A stretch of DNA of 64,000 nt from a virus, in IMG/VR virus record IMGVR_UViG_3300045118_000377, positions 31,491-95,490 of that record; one strand, 5' to 3'. Position numbers and translations under genes: made by a program. Each line of letters begins with the position of its first letter. Within the stretch, counting starts at the first letter, position 1. Under the pieces are notes generated by a model. It was not told the origin of the DNA, made no database searches, and saw nothing but the letters and a program-made list of their open reading frames with translations. Of this stretch, positions 43,961 through 50,760 are shown in pieces.

Positions 43961-43989
43961 GCAAAGCCAGCACCGACCGCTGGCTTTGC
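43961..43989. terminator. Bidirectional hairpin between convergent operons
   Basis: A perfect 11-base-pair stem (GCAAAGCCAGC, 43961-43971; GCTGGCTTTGC, 43979-43989) with a seven-base loop stands alone between the stop of the last plus-strand gene and the stop of the first minus-strand gene. There is no U-run on either side, so termination may be weak or protein-assisted. Its position at the meeting point of the two operons supports a transcription barrier. Confidence 0.65.
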
Positions 43990-44008
43990 CCCGCCCCCGT
44001 CCTACTTG

Positions 44009-44422
44009 TCATTTCAGTTTGACCGTGAACACCTCGCCCACGAACGTGTCTTCAAATAGCTCGTGGATAGCGAAGTCCACCTCGATCGTCGCGCGCTTGG
44101 GAAGAGACAGAAGGAACTTCTTCTTGTCGGGCGACCATACCCCATCGCTGGTCGCCGAGTCGTAGAAGAAGATCTTGCGGCTGGACTCGGGAAGCCAACA
44201 CGTGAGCATGGGGTCTCCGCGCTTGTTGGTCGTGAAGCCCATGTGCTCGCAGACTAGCTGTGCGCGTTTCCCGAGAGCGGCCTTGCCGTCGGCCATGATC
44301 TCGGTGTAACTGCGGTAGTCGACCGAGCACAGGTCCCTGTGCCAGTAGTACGGCAGGCAGGTGGGTTTCGGTTCGTTCTTGCACCCAGTCAGCAGCATGG
44401 CCAGACACAGAACTCGGATCAT
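44009..44422 (-). CDS. Small lipoprotein, 137 aa
   Basis: A lipoprotein signal with lipobox L-T-G-C (cysteine near residue 14) follows a short hydrophobic stretch. The mature part is about 120 residues, with four more cysteines that could form disulphides, and is beta-rich at the end. It is the last gene of the minus-strand block and has its own hairpin/promoter-leader unit upstream. Envelope-anchored phage lipoproteins often block superinfection or act as o-spanins. Neither role can be chosen from sequence. Confidence 0.6.
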   Translation of the reverse strand: MIRVLCLAMLLTGCKNEPKPTCLPYYWHRDLCSVDYRSYTEIMADGKAALGKRAQLVCEHMGFTTNKRGDPMLTCWLPESSRKIFFYDSATSDGVWSPDKKKFLLSLPKRATIEVDFAIHELFEDTFVGEVFTVKLK

Positions 44423-44424
44423 CT

Positions 44425-44490
44425 GATCCTCCTTTCCTTACTGATCTTATACCACGATCCAAGCTAAGAAGAGACCGCTACTGGCTCTCT
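44425..44490 (-). promoter_or_regulatory. Intergenic unit A: hairpin plus TATAAGATC leader
   Basis: Reading the minus strand: an imperfect hairpin (44490-44470, arms AGAGAGCC and GGTCTCT with one bulged base), then TTAGCTT, then TATAAGATC (44451-44443) and an AAGGAAAGGAGG leader running into the lipoprotein start. The -10-like TATAAG has no good -35. It is the most diverged of three similar units. Confidence 0.4.
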
Positions 44491-44537
44491 CCATCGCCGA
44501 TTCTTTACCCTGGTTGGCGTCCCAGCCGTTGGAGTAC

Positions 44538-45065
44538 CTACCCGCCGAGCTTGCCGACGAGCGCCGACGCGATCTCGAGCGCGACCTTGTCGGCCGCGTC
44601 CTGCCTGCCAGCGTAGCGCAGGTCGATCTCGAGCTGCCTCAGCTGCGTGAGACGCCTCGACTCGTCCTCGAGCGCGTTGTCACGGGCCGAGGACGCGGCG
44701 ACCGCACGCACGATCATGCCACCGATCGCCTTGAACGCCTCGGTGTCGAGCCCGAAGACGCCGAGCACCTTCTTGAGGAAGGCGATCTTGTTGTCGGCGA
44801 TCTTCGCGTTGCGCTCCTCGCGCTCGTCGTCCGAGGTCATCTCGTCGAGCAGCTTGCGGGCGCTCTTGAGCTCGTCCTCGGTATCGGCCTTTTCCTCGTT
44901 GGCGTCGCGAACCTCGTTCTCGAGCCGCCGAGTCTCGGCGTTCAGCCGCTCGACCTCCTCACGGAGGTACTCGAGCGTGTAGTTGGAGCCCTCATCCAGG
45001 GCGGACTCCGCAGCCCTCTTCGCCGCCTTCTTGGGGCGAAGCGTCTCTTCCGAGTTGAAGTTCAT
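44538..45065 (-). CDS. Coiled-coil protein, 175 aa
   Basis: A strongly charged, helical protein: heptad-like Glu/Lys/Arg repeats from about residue 28 to 95 (EYLREEVERLNAETRRLENE), a hydrophobic central part (FLKKVLGVFGL) and another coiled coil to the end. The basic-acidic start suggests a soluble oligomer. It has a separate hairpin and leader unit, so expression is probably independent. It could be a scaffold, a host-takeover protein or a nucleoid-associated factor; sequence does not decide. Confidence 0.55.
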   Translation of the reverse strand: MNFNSEETLRPKKAAKRAAESALDEGSNYTLEYLREEVERLNAETRRLENEVRDANEEKADTEDELKSARKLLDEMTSDDEREERNAKIADNKIAFLKKVLGVFGLDTEAFKAIGGMIVRAVAASSARDNALEDESRRLTQLRQLEIDLRYAGRQDAADKVALEIASALVGKLGG

Positions 45066-45151
45066 ATAGCTCCTTTCTCGGTTATGATCTTATACCCCCA
45101 TCTGCGATCTGATTTTCAAGCTAACAGGAGACGGCTGGTATCGCCGTCTCC
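45066..45151 (-). promoter_or_regulatory. Intergenic unit B: perfect hairpin plus TATAAGATCATAACC leader
   Basis: On the minus strand a perfect 9-bp hairpin (arms 45127-45135 and 45143-45151) precedes TTAGCTTGAAA, then TATAAG (45094-45089) and the ATCATAACCGAGAAAGGAG leader. TTGAAA lies 19 bases before TATAAG, which could serve as a weak -35. It separates the 56 aa gene from the 175 aa gene and probably acts as terminator plus promoter. Confidence 0.5.
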
Positions 45152-45183
45152 CATGCCCTTATCCCTGGTTGCCGTCGAGGATT

Positions 45184-45354
45184 CTAGGAGGGCCTGTTGA
45201 TGTGGTAGCAGCCGTCCGGCGTGGGGTGTCCCTTGACCCGGTTCTGCGCGGCGACCAGCCTCTTGGCCGCCGGAGAGAGGTCTTCGAACCGTCTGTGTCC
45301 GTTTCGGTACTGCATGATCTGCAGCACCACTTTGAACAGCTCAGTTCGTTCCAA
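45184..45354 (-). CDS. Very small protein, 56 aa
   Basis: A TTG start seven bases after AAAGGAG (45354) opens a frame that begins MERTELFKVVLQ and ends at TAG 45184-45186. The product is basic and partly helical (ELFKVVLQIMQYRNGHRRF), with a Pro/Gly-rich end. It sits between two hairpin/leader units, as a separate small transcription unit. Too short for a family assignment; similar small genes are often host-takeover factors. Confidence 0.5.
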   Translation of the reverse strand: MERTELFKVVLQIMQYRNGHRRFEDLSPAAKRLVAAQNRVKGHPTPDGCYHINRPS

Positions 45355-45361
45355 GGTACGT

Positions 45362-45390
45362 CTCCTTTCTCGGTTATGATCCTTATCCCA
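45362..45390 (-). promoter_or_regulatory. Intergenic unit C: GATAAGGATCATAACC leader
   Basis: The minus strand reads GATAAG (45387-45382), GATCATAACCGAGAAAGGAG, then the TTG start at 45354. The block ATAACCGAGAAAGGAG is identical to that of unit B. No convincing -35 is seen 17 bases upstream. Confidence 0.4.
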
Positions 45391-45414
45391 AGATCAGAGA
45401 CGTTCTTGCTAATG

Positions 45415-45439
45415 GAAAAGGCCCCGGGAGCCGGGGCCT
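45415..45439 (-). terminator. Rho-independent terminator
   Basis: On the minus strand AGGCCCCGG, loop CTC, CCGGGGCCT, then a run of four T. A perfect 9-bp G+C-rich stem with the usual U-tract, located two bases after the stop of the 65-codon frame at 45441. It closes the large minus-strand operon before the small single-gene units. Confidence 0.75.
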
Positions 45440-45440
45440 G

Positions 45441-45638
45441 TCAAACGAAGCGAGCGTCGTTCAGTAGGCGGGTGCGGGCTTGCTCGATGTTCTGGGCACC
45501 TTGAAGGCTGACGCCCAGCTTGTCGGCCATGCCCGCGAGCTCGGAGAGGTCAAGCCGCAGGAATTCTGCCTGCGGGATCGTGGCCCACTTCTCGTTCTCG
45601 GGACCGACCGTGCCGGGCCGTATGCCCGGCTGTGTCAG
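45441..45638 (-). CDS. Possible 65 aa protein with non-standard start
   Basis: The frame between the stop of the Lys/Glu-rich gene and the terminator has protein-like composition (WATIPQAEFLRLDLSELAGMADKLGV). It lacks an ATG, GTG or TTG near its beginning. The only candidate is a CTG at 45638 overlapping the upstream stop (CTGA), which would allow coupled translation. A shorter ATG start would give only about 31 residues. It may also be the downstream part of a frameshifted product. Confidence 0.4.
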   Translation of the reverse strand: MTQPGIRPGTVGPENEKWATIPQAEFLRLDLSELAGMADKLGVSLQGAQNIEQARTRLLNDARFV

Positions 45639-46204
45639 GAACCCTGGATGTCGCCCTCGATCTTCTCCATCTCGTCGGCCACCGTGCGGTCGTCATCGGC
45701 GCTCTCGCCCGTGATGATCTCCTCCGCCTCCATGCGCTTGGCGAAGTACTTGAACCCGCCGGTGAGCACGTAGACGTCCGCGCGCAGCTCGTTGAGCTGC
45801 TCGGTCGAGGACTTCGTCAGGGCGTCGAGCACCTCGCCGATGGCGTCGAGCTTCTTCTCCAGCGTCTTGAGCTGGTCGGCGACGTCACCATCGTCGCGGG
45901 AGGACGACTTTCCCTCGCCGCGGCCACGGGGACGCTCGTCCTCCTTCTCGTCCTCCTTCTCGTCCTCCTTCTCGTCCTTCTCCTCCTTCTTCCCTCTTGC
46001 GGGCACGCCGCGTCCCTTCTTCGGCTCCTCCTTCTCCTCCTTCTTGCCCTTGCCGTCCTCTTCCTGGTTCTCCAAGATCCACTCGATCAGCTGCTCCTGG
46101 GTCAGCTCCGCCACCTTCTCCGCGTCGTAGCCCATCGCCCTCGCGGTCTTGCGGAGCAGGAAGCGCTTCATCCCCTGGAGCTCGGACTTCTTGTAGATCG
46201 CCAT
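45635..46204 (-). CDS. Lys/Glu-rich protein with tandem KEDE repeats, 189 aa
   Basis: ATG 46204 follows GAAAGGAGATCTTGA. The N-terminal 45 residues look like a small helical (SAP/Rho-N-like) unit: KKSELQGMKRFLLRKTARAMG, then EQLIEWILENQ. Residues 47-105 are a highly charged linker with KEDE repeats and an RGRGEG patch. The C-terminal 80 are helical (a coiled coil, then EEIITGESADDD). A nucleic-acid-binding head with a flexible linker is the best guess. Function unknown. Confidence 0.6.
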   Translation of the reverse strand: MAIYKKSELQGMKRFLLRKTARAMGYDAEKVAELTQEQLIEWILENQEEDGKGKKEEKEEPKKGRGVPARGKKEEKDEKEDEKEDEKEDERPRGRGEGKSSSRDDGDVADQLKTLEKKLDAIGEVLDALTKSSTEQLNELRADVYVLTGGFKYFAKRMEAEEIITGESADDDRTVADEMEKIEGDIQGS

Positions 46205-46421
46205 TCAAGATCTCCTTTCGAGGTCTGCCTCTGCGGACAACTTCAACTTGTCTGATCATGGCCTCGAGCGCCGAGACGTCCGCGATTTCCAGCGCCCGGT
46301 TTCTGGCATTCACGATGTGTGGTGGTGCCGGTTCCCAATCAGCGCAGTATCTGCCCTCCTTGAGCATCTCCAGGCTGGTGTTGACACACCGGCCCAGTAG
46401 TTTGCACGTGAAGCACCTCAT
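45885..46421 (-). CDS. Small Cys-containing protein, N-terminal part convincing, 178 aa open frame
   Basis: The start overlaps the upstream stop (ATGA) and has GGAGAGGGG before it. Residues 1-72 look real: RCFTC near the start, a YCADWEP cysteine unit and a helical segment. From about residue 73 on the frame lies opposite the Lys/Glu-rich gene in another frame and shows Arg/Gly-rich shadow composition. Either the gene truly ends near 46204 with a lost stop (frameshift), or it is a long overlap. Treat the C-terminal half as doubtful. Confidence 0.5.
   Translation of the reverse strand: MRCFTCKLLGRCVNTSLEMLKEGRYCADWEPAPPHIVNARNRALEIADVSALEAMIRQVEVVRRGRPRKEILNGDLQEVRAPGDEALPAPQDREGDGLRRGEGGGADPGAADRVDLGEPGRGRQGQEGGEGGAEEGTRRARKREEGGEGREGGREGGREGGRASPWPRRGKVVLPRRW
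45935..45970 (-). repeat. 12-bp tandem repeat inside Lys/Glu-rich gene
   Basis: Three exact copies of the plus-strand unit CTCGTCCTCCTT, followed by a degenerate fourth, encode the KEDE linker on the minus strand. It is coding low complexity that can expand or contract by slippage. Confidence 0.8.
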
Positions 46422-46894
46422 CCCCTCTCCTGGAATTGGTGCTCGTTGTCGATGAAGCACTCCATCACGCAGGCGTCGCTGCAGTCTTCACAGGCGATCC
46501 CGCAACGGATCTGGGAGTAGATGTACCTCCAGTTCTGCTGTTGCCAGAAGGCGATCTTGTCCCGTAGCATGTTCACGGGTGAGTCCTTCAGATCGGTGGT
46601 GGACAACAACCCCATGATGATGTCGATGAGCTGCCGCCGTGACAGCGTTCTGCACAGCACACGACAGAGCTCGTTCTCGCTCCTGATGTCTTTTCCCCGG
46701 TTGTAGTAGCACAGGCGCAGCAGCTCCGTGTGGCTGATGTCCTCCCAGGGGATTCTGGTGATCTTGAACGTCCGAGGGTCGGTCTTCTTGCGACGCTTCT
46801 TGGGCTTCACCTCCTCGACGTGGTGATAGTGCCGATCATCGTGCATCGGCTCCGGTGGCTCCATGCCCTCGAACATCTCGATGTCGTAGGTCAT
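46418..46894 (-). CDS. Cys-rich helical protein, 158 aa
   Basis: The start overlaps the upstream stop (ATGA). An N-terminal acidic/His part and a basic KPKKRRKK patch precede a helical domain. The C-terminus has five cysteines (CGIACEDCSDACVMEC) that could bind zinc or an Fe-S cluster. It lies between the RusA gene and a small Cys protein. Unknown family; DNA or metal binding is suggested by composition only. Confidence 0.6.
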   Translation of the reverse strand: MTYDIEMFEGMEPPEPMHDDRHYHHVEEVKPKKRRKKTDPRTFKITRIPWEDISHTELLRLCYYNRGKDIRSENELCRVLCRTLSRRQLIDIIMGLLSTTDLKDSPVNMLRDKIAFWQQQNWRYIYSQIRCGIACEDCSDACVMECFIDNEHQFQERG

Positions 46895-47340
46895 AGACCC
46901 ACCGCCAGGCAGAGAGTGACCTCCACCCTCGGGTTCTGGGGGTCGCAGTCCTTCGCCAGCGTGTGGATGAACGTGCAGCTGTCATCCACCCCGACCGCGT
47001 CCTTGATGGCGTCCTCCAGGAGCTTGATGCGGTTCGAGAGGTCCATCCGCTTCCACCGGTTCTCAGCCTTCCTTTCACCCGCGTGCTTGCCTTTGACGAA
47101 CCTCTCGCTCCACCCCTTGTTCTCGATCTCCTCGAAGTAGAAGTGGAGCGTGAGGTCGTACTTCTCATTGGGATCAAGCGGCTTGGCAAACTGCAACCGG
47201 TTCTGGTTGATGATCTCGATGACGGCCTTCTTCTTCCAGCTCTTGGCCTCACCCGTCATGCCGCGGCCGCCACCGTGGATGTTGAAGTAGATGTGGTTGC
47301 TCGATGGCGGCATCGTCAGCGTTGCTTGGATCGGCTTCAT
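46891..47340 (-). CDS. rusA: RusA-like Holliday junction resolvase, 149 aa
   Basis: The protein matches RusA-type endodeoxyribonucleases: a P-P-S-S-N-H-I-Y start, a GGGRGMT-x-x-A-K-x-W segment, and a metal-binding part with MDLSNRIKLLEDAIKDAVG and a DD pair. RusA homodimers cut four-way junctions symmetrically. In phage they resolve recombination intermediates and branched replication products before packaging. It is coupled on both sides by ATGA overlaps, within a recombination operon. Length is close to the usual 120-140 residues. Confidence 0.8.
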   Translation of the reverse strand: MKPIQATLTMPPSSNHIYFNIHGGGRGMTGEAKSWKKKAVIEIINQNRLQFAKPLDPNEKYDLTLHFYFEEIENKGWSERFVKGKHAGERKAENRWKRMDLSNRIKLLEDAIKDAVGVDDSCTFIHTLAKDCDPQNPRVEVTLCLAVGL

Positions 47341-47993
47341 TCCTTGGTTCTCCCCGGAGGTAGCCGACCTGGTCTCGTTGGCGGCAGAGCTAGACGTCGG
47401 GGCCTAGCTTCCTGATCTTCGATCTGCTTCGACATGCGTCTCATGCCTTCGATGTGGGCATGCCTGGCACCCTTCTTGATCTCCTGATCTCGCAGGGTGA
47501 TCATGCGTGAAAGGTGTGTCCAGTTGCCTTCCCAGGCGTCGACTACGGTCTTCATCAGTTTGCACAGGCACTCCATCTCAAGCATCCGTGCCCGAGACAG
47601 GACGTACCGACGATCGGTGATCTTGCGAGACTCCTTGTCGGCGGACGTCCCGTCCTTCGTGAGCCTCACCTTGCTGGAGATGAACTCATGCTGCTCCTTG
47701 GCCTCTTTGAGCCGGATTTCCGTATCGGCCAGCTGTCCGTTGATGTACCCGCAGTACAAGATCACGACCGTAGACAGCTCTCCGATGTCTTGCTCGCTCA
47801 TCTCCATGATGGAGATCGGAACTTCTGGGACTCCCGCATCATTCAGGAACTTGGACTTCCCCTGGATCTTGGGCGGCAGTTGCAGACCACGGCGGACCAT
47901 CTCACTGTAGGCGCTGTCGGCCACCTTGTAGGCATCCTCGCCCTCAGTCATGTCCATCTGCATGCCGCCACCAGTTTTCTCGCGTCGCGACAT
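47337..47993 (-). CDS. Hypothetical helical protein, 218 aa
   Basis: ATG 47993 lies five bases after a GAGG; GTG 47999 is an alternative. The product has a helical middle with coiled-coil character and an Arg/Pro-rich C-terminal tail (LALPPTRPGRLPPGRT). Two cysteines (ECLCK) are central. It sits between the RusA and Cas4-like genes and may be a recombination accessory protein. No family recognised. Confidence 0.55.
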   Translation of the reverse strand: MSRREKTGGGMQMDMTEGEDAYKVADSAYSEMVRRGLQLPPKIQGKSKFLNDAGVPEVPISIMEMSEQDIGELSTVVILYCGYINGQLADTEIRLKEAKEQHEFISSKVRLTKDGTSADKESRKITDRRYVLSRARMLEMECLCKLMKTVVDAWEGNWTHLSRMITLRDQEIKKGARHAHIEGMRRMSKQIEDQEARPRRLALPPTRPGRLPPGRTKE

Positions 47994-48000
47994 GATCACC

Positions 48001-48837
48001 TCACAGTCGGTAACGCGGACCTCGCCCGCGCTGCACCCTCGTCTCGCTCATCTTCGGGGGCTTGCAGACGTGAGCGTACCGGCAGGTCCGGCAGTGGAAG
48101 CCAGGCTCCTGTGGGGGCTCCTGGTCGTTGAGCGCGCACTCGCGCACGTACTTGAGCTTCCGAACGATCGCGTCCCACAGCGGACGGTGGAACTTCACCG
48201 CGTACTCCGCCATGGCGCTGGTGTTCTTGTCGTAGTAGAGGATCACGCAGACGGGCACGTCCAGGCAGCCCATGTAGAAGGTGGACTGGACCGTGTGCTC
48301 TTCCTTGGCCCGAGACATGGACTTGAACTCGTCGGTGTTGATCGACTTGATCTCCACCAGGAAGCGGATGTTGTCCTCCGTCACGATCTCGTACAGGCCG
48401 TCGGTCGTCGACAGGATGTCCAGCAGGTCCGCGGCCTTTGAAGTCTGGGGGTCGATGGGCTTCTCGTCCTCGAACTTCTCGGTACCGTCGGAGCGCTTGC
48501 AGATCTGGGTCATGTAGTCCTGGAGCTGCAAGTGGATCATGGTCCCGGTGTCGAAGATGCGCCGGAGTCGCGGCTCGATGTGCTCGTGCGCCTCGATCCC
48601 GATGTAGCGGTAGTACATCTTGCGGCCGCAGCCCATGACGTACTGCCCGCAGAGGGAGAGCCCACCAGTGGACCCCACATCCGAGGCGCTGAAGCAGCCG
48701 GTCTCCTTCTTGTGCTGGTCCATGTTCAGATCTTCGAGGTAGGCCTCGATCCGAGGTATCAGCTGCACGTGACGGAGCGCCTGTCGGAGCTCCGGCTCGC
48801 GCATGGATTCGAGATCAGCGATTGTCGTCAGGCGCAT
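48001..48837 (-). CDS. Cas4/RecB-like PD-(D/E)XK nuclease, 278 aa
   Basis: The protein shows the Cas4-family plan: an N-terminal cysteine pair (LCGQYVMGCGRKMYYR), the nuclease core with an upstream Asp (STTDGLYEI) and EIKS (E-x-K, around residue 165), then a C-terminal HCRTCRYAHVC cysteine group. Four of these cysteines usually hold a [4Fe-4S] cluster. Such enzymes are ssDNA exonucleases used by phages in recombination. No CRISPR genes or repeats are nearby, so this is a phage recombination nuclease. It overlaps the next gene by 23 bases. Confidence 0.75.
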   Translation of the reverse strand: MRLTTIADLESMREPELRQALRHVQLIPRIEAYLEDLNMDQHKKETGCFSASDVGSTGGLSLCGQYVMGCGRKMYYRYIGIEAHEHIEPRLRRIFDTGTMIHLQLQDYMTQICKRSDGTEKFEDEKPIDPQTSKAADLLDILSTTDGLYEIVTEDNIRFLVEIKSINTDEFKSMSRAKEEHTVQSTFYMGCLDVPVCVILYYDKNTSAMAEYAVKFHRPLWDAIVRKLKYVRECALNDQEPPQEPGFHCRTCRYAHVCKPPKMSETRVQRGRGPRYRL

Positions 48838-49372
48838 TTGCCAGCTCCTTGAATAGTGAGTAGGGGATGACGGCGAATGCCTCCCTGGCTTTGTTGAACT
48901 CCACGATGAGCGCCGGCTTCTCGCTCGCCTCCGTCGCCAGCCCCACGATCTTCGCCAGATCGATGAGCTTGAGCTTGAAGGCGTGGAGGCTGTCGGTGAA
49001 CTTGTGCTCCAGCCTCCATCGCCCCATCAGCCGGACATCGCCCTTGTACCCTCGCATCCTCGTACCACCAGATCCGGGCTGGGGCCTCCCCCCGAGGTCG
49101 TCGGCCAGTACCTTCTCCAACCTCCGCGAGGTCTTGATTCGTTCCTTGGCCTCCCGACTTCGCTCGGGGTCGGGCCCCAGCTCGAGATTCAGGTCGATCT
49201 CTACACCGTCCTCGATGCAGACTTCGCAGAGGTGGGACTGTCGCAGAACGCGGCCGCTGTCACCCGTGCGCTGCATGAAGTTGATGCAGACGGTACTCGT
49301 GACATGACGGCAGCGATCGCAATGATTGCCGTAGCCCTCATCGACGACCTGGATGTAGAACGGGGCCTTCAC
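48815..49372 (-). CDS. Zinc-knuckle plus Holliday-junction-resolvase-like nuclease, 185 aa
   Basis: The N-terminal 60 residues hold Cys pairs (C18/C21 and C49/C52) in a zinc-ribbon arrangement. The second half matches a PD-(D/E)XK fold of the archaeal Hjc/phage resolvase type: a PGSGG turn, K-G-D112-V, R-L-E122-H-K124, a helix, then ALIVEFN and AVIPYSLF. The catalytic set Asp, Glu, Lys is complete. With RusA and the Cas4-like enzyme, it is the third junction- or end-processing nuclease of this operon. The exact substrate is unknown. Confidence 0.65.
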   Translation of the reverse strand: MKAPFYIQVVDEGYGNHCDRCRHVTSTVCINFMQRTGDSGRVLRQSHLCEVCIEDGVEIDLNLELGPDPERSREAKERIKTSRRLEKVLADDLGGRPQPGSGGTRMRGYKGDVRLMGRWRLEHKFTDSLHAFKLKLIDLAKIVGLATEASEKPALIVEFNKAREAFAVIPYSLFKELANAPDDNR

Positions 49373-50760
49373 GTCAACCTCACGTGAGCCAACCCCGCGT
49401 GGACGTTGAGCAGCTCCTTCAGGGTCTTCACGAGATCGGGCTCGCTCTCGATGAGGTTGATCATCTTCTCCTCACCATGCACCGGGTCCATCTCGATCTC
49501 CGGCACAACGTAGCGAGCGCCCTCCCTCTTTTCGATGACCTTGTGCCGAATGCACTGGGCCAGCAGATCGCTGGCGGTGTCGACCTCCAGCGGGTCGAAG
49601 TACAGCTGGAAGCTGCCGGTCGCGCCTTCGTGCGTCCCGGCCTTGCCCTTGGTGATCTCCCAGTTGACCTCCTTTCCGACCTTGACCTCCTTGACCTTGA
49701 TGTTCTGGCCAGGGTGCAAGCTGAGCCGGATGAGGTTGACGTGCTGGAGCGCGTAGGCTCCCTTGCTGTCGTACTTCCGTCCGTAGACCTTGCCGCCGCC
49801 CAGGTCGAGCTTGGCGCGAGACTGGCGGATGGCGATGACCGTGGTCTCGTTGACCTCGACCTCTGGTTCGAGACCCTTCCAACCGCAGTCCGGGCACTCG
49901 TACTTGTAGTTGATCTTGTTGCTGTCGGTGACCTTCTTCGACAGCGGCGCACGAGCACAGCCGGGACAGCGATAGACGGGGTTGAGGGCGTCCAAGATCT
50001 TCTTCGACCACTTGGTCTGCAGCATCGCGGGCGAAGCGACCTGGGGCGTTTCGTCCAGGCTCGCCACGTCCTCAGCTCCGGTCAGCATCATGTCCCAGCT
50101 GTCGATGCCGATGACCTGGTAGATGTTGTGTTCGACCGCGTAGACGATGCCATCGAGCACGTTCTCAGCCGGTCCCTCGAAGATGTGGAACTCGCCGACC
50201 CCGGGGCACCGCATCGCCTCCTCGACCTCCTTCTTGGTCAGCGGATCTTCTCCGCGCAGCTTCCGGGCGCGCTGGGTGACGTCGATGTCGTACTGGCTCA
50301 TCGCCACCTTCACCCCGCACATCTGGGCGAAGTGCTTGTCCACGAAGTTCTCGAAGCAGGCCATGGCCAGGCAAGAACGCTCGCCGTAGTGCCGCTGGAC
50401 CTCGGCGAAGTAGCGGTAGAGCAGGTAGTTCTTCCCCGTGCTCTCCGGCCCATCGATCTGGCAGACCCCACCAGCCGGCAGACCGCCACCGGTCGCGAGA
50501 TCGATGGAGGGGATGCCGTTGGGTCGGCGCAGGTCGAACGCGCTCCATGCCTCGCTGGCGGGTCTGATGATCGGCCCGTTGTTGCCGAACCTCATGTTGA
50601 TGGCGAGCGCTACCTGCTTGGGGTCTGGCTTCGGGAACCGTTCCCAGTCGCCCTTGGCGTTCTCCCTCGCCTCGGCTTTGGCCTTACGGCCCTTGGAGGC
50701 CGGCTTCTCCTCGCCGTCCACGGACTTCGCCGTGATCCTGCTAGGTGCTTTCCTACTCAA
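49369..50760 (-). CDS. RecA/UvsX-like recombinase from internal TTG start, 463 aa
   Basis: A TTG start follows AAAGGAGG with a suitable spacer. The RecA core is clear: a GPESTGKN P-loop (G104-N111), an IGIDSW Walker B (Asp220), a zinc ribbon with C265/C268 and C289/C292 inserted in the core, then an IRQSR and ALQHVNLIRLSLHPG segment as in the DNA-binding loop and following strand. The residue after the P-loop lysine is Asn rather than Thr or Ser. The protein would form presynaptic filaments for strand exchange in phage recombination. The C-terminal 110 residues are acidic. Confidence 0.75.
   Translation of the reverse strand: MSRKAPSRITAKSVDGEEKPASKGRKAKAEARENAKGDWERFPKPDPKQVALAINMRFGNNGPIIRPASEAWSAFDLRRPNGIPSIDLATGGGLPAGGVCQIDGPESTGKNYLLYRYFAEVQRHYGERSCLAMACFENFVDKHFAQMCGVKVAMSQYDIDVTQRARKLRGEDPLTKKEVEEAMRCPGVGEFHIFEGPAENVLDGIVYAVEHNIYQVIGIDSWDMMLTGAEDVASLDETPQVASPAMLQTKWSKKILDALNPVYRCPGCARAPLSKKVTDSNKINYKYECPDCGWKGLEPEVEVNETTVIAIRQSRAKLDLGGGKVYGRKYDSKGAYALQHVNLIRLSLHPGQNIKVKEVKVGKEVNWEITKGKAGTHEGATGSFQLYFDPLEVDTASDLLAQCIRHKVIEKREGARYVVPEIEMDPVHGEEKMINLIESEPDLVKTLKELLNVHAGLAHVRLT

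Noticed and set aside
45935-45980. Short tandem repeats that might suggest a CRISPR array
   Set aside because: The units are 12 bp, contiguous, without spacers, and code for KEDE repeats.
48001-48837. Cas4-like gene as sign of a CRISPR system
   Set aside because: No cas1/cas2 genes, repeats or leader are nearby. Cas4-like nucleases are common in phage recombination operons.
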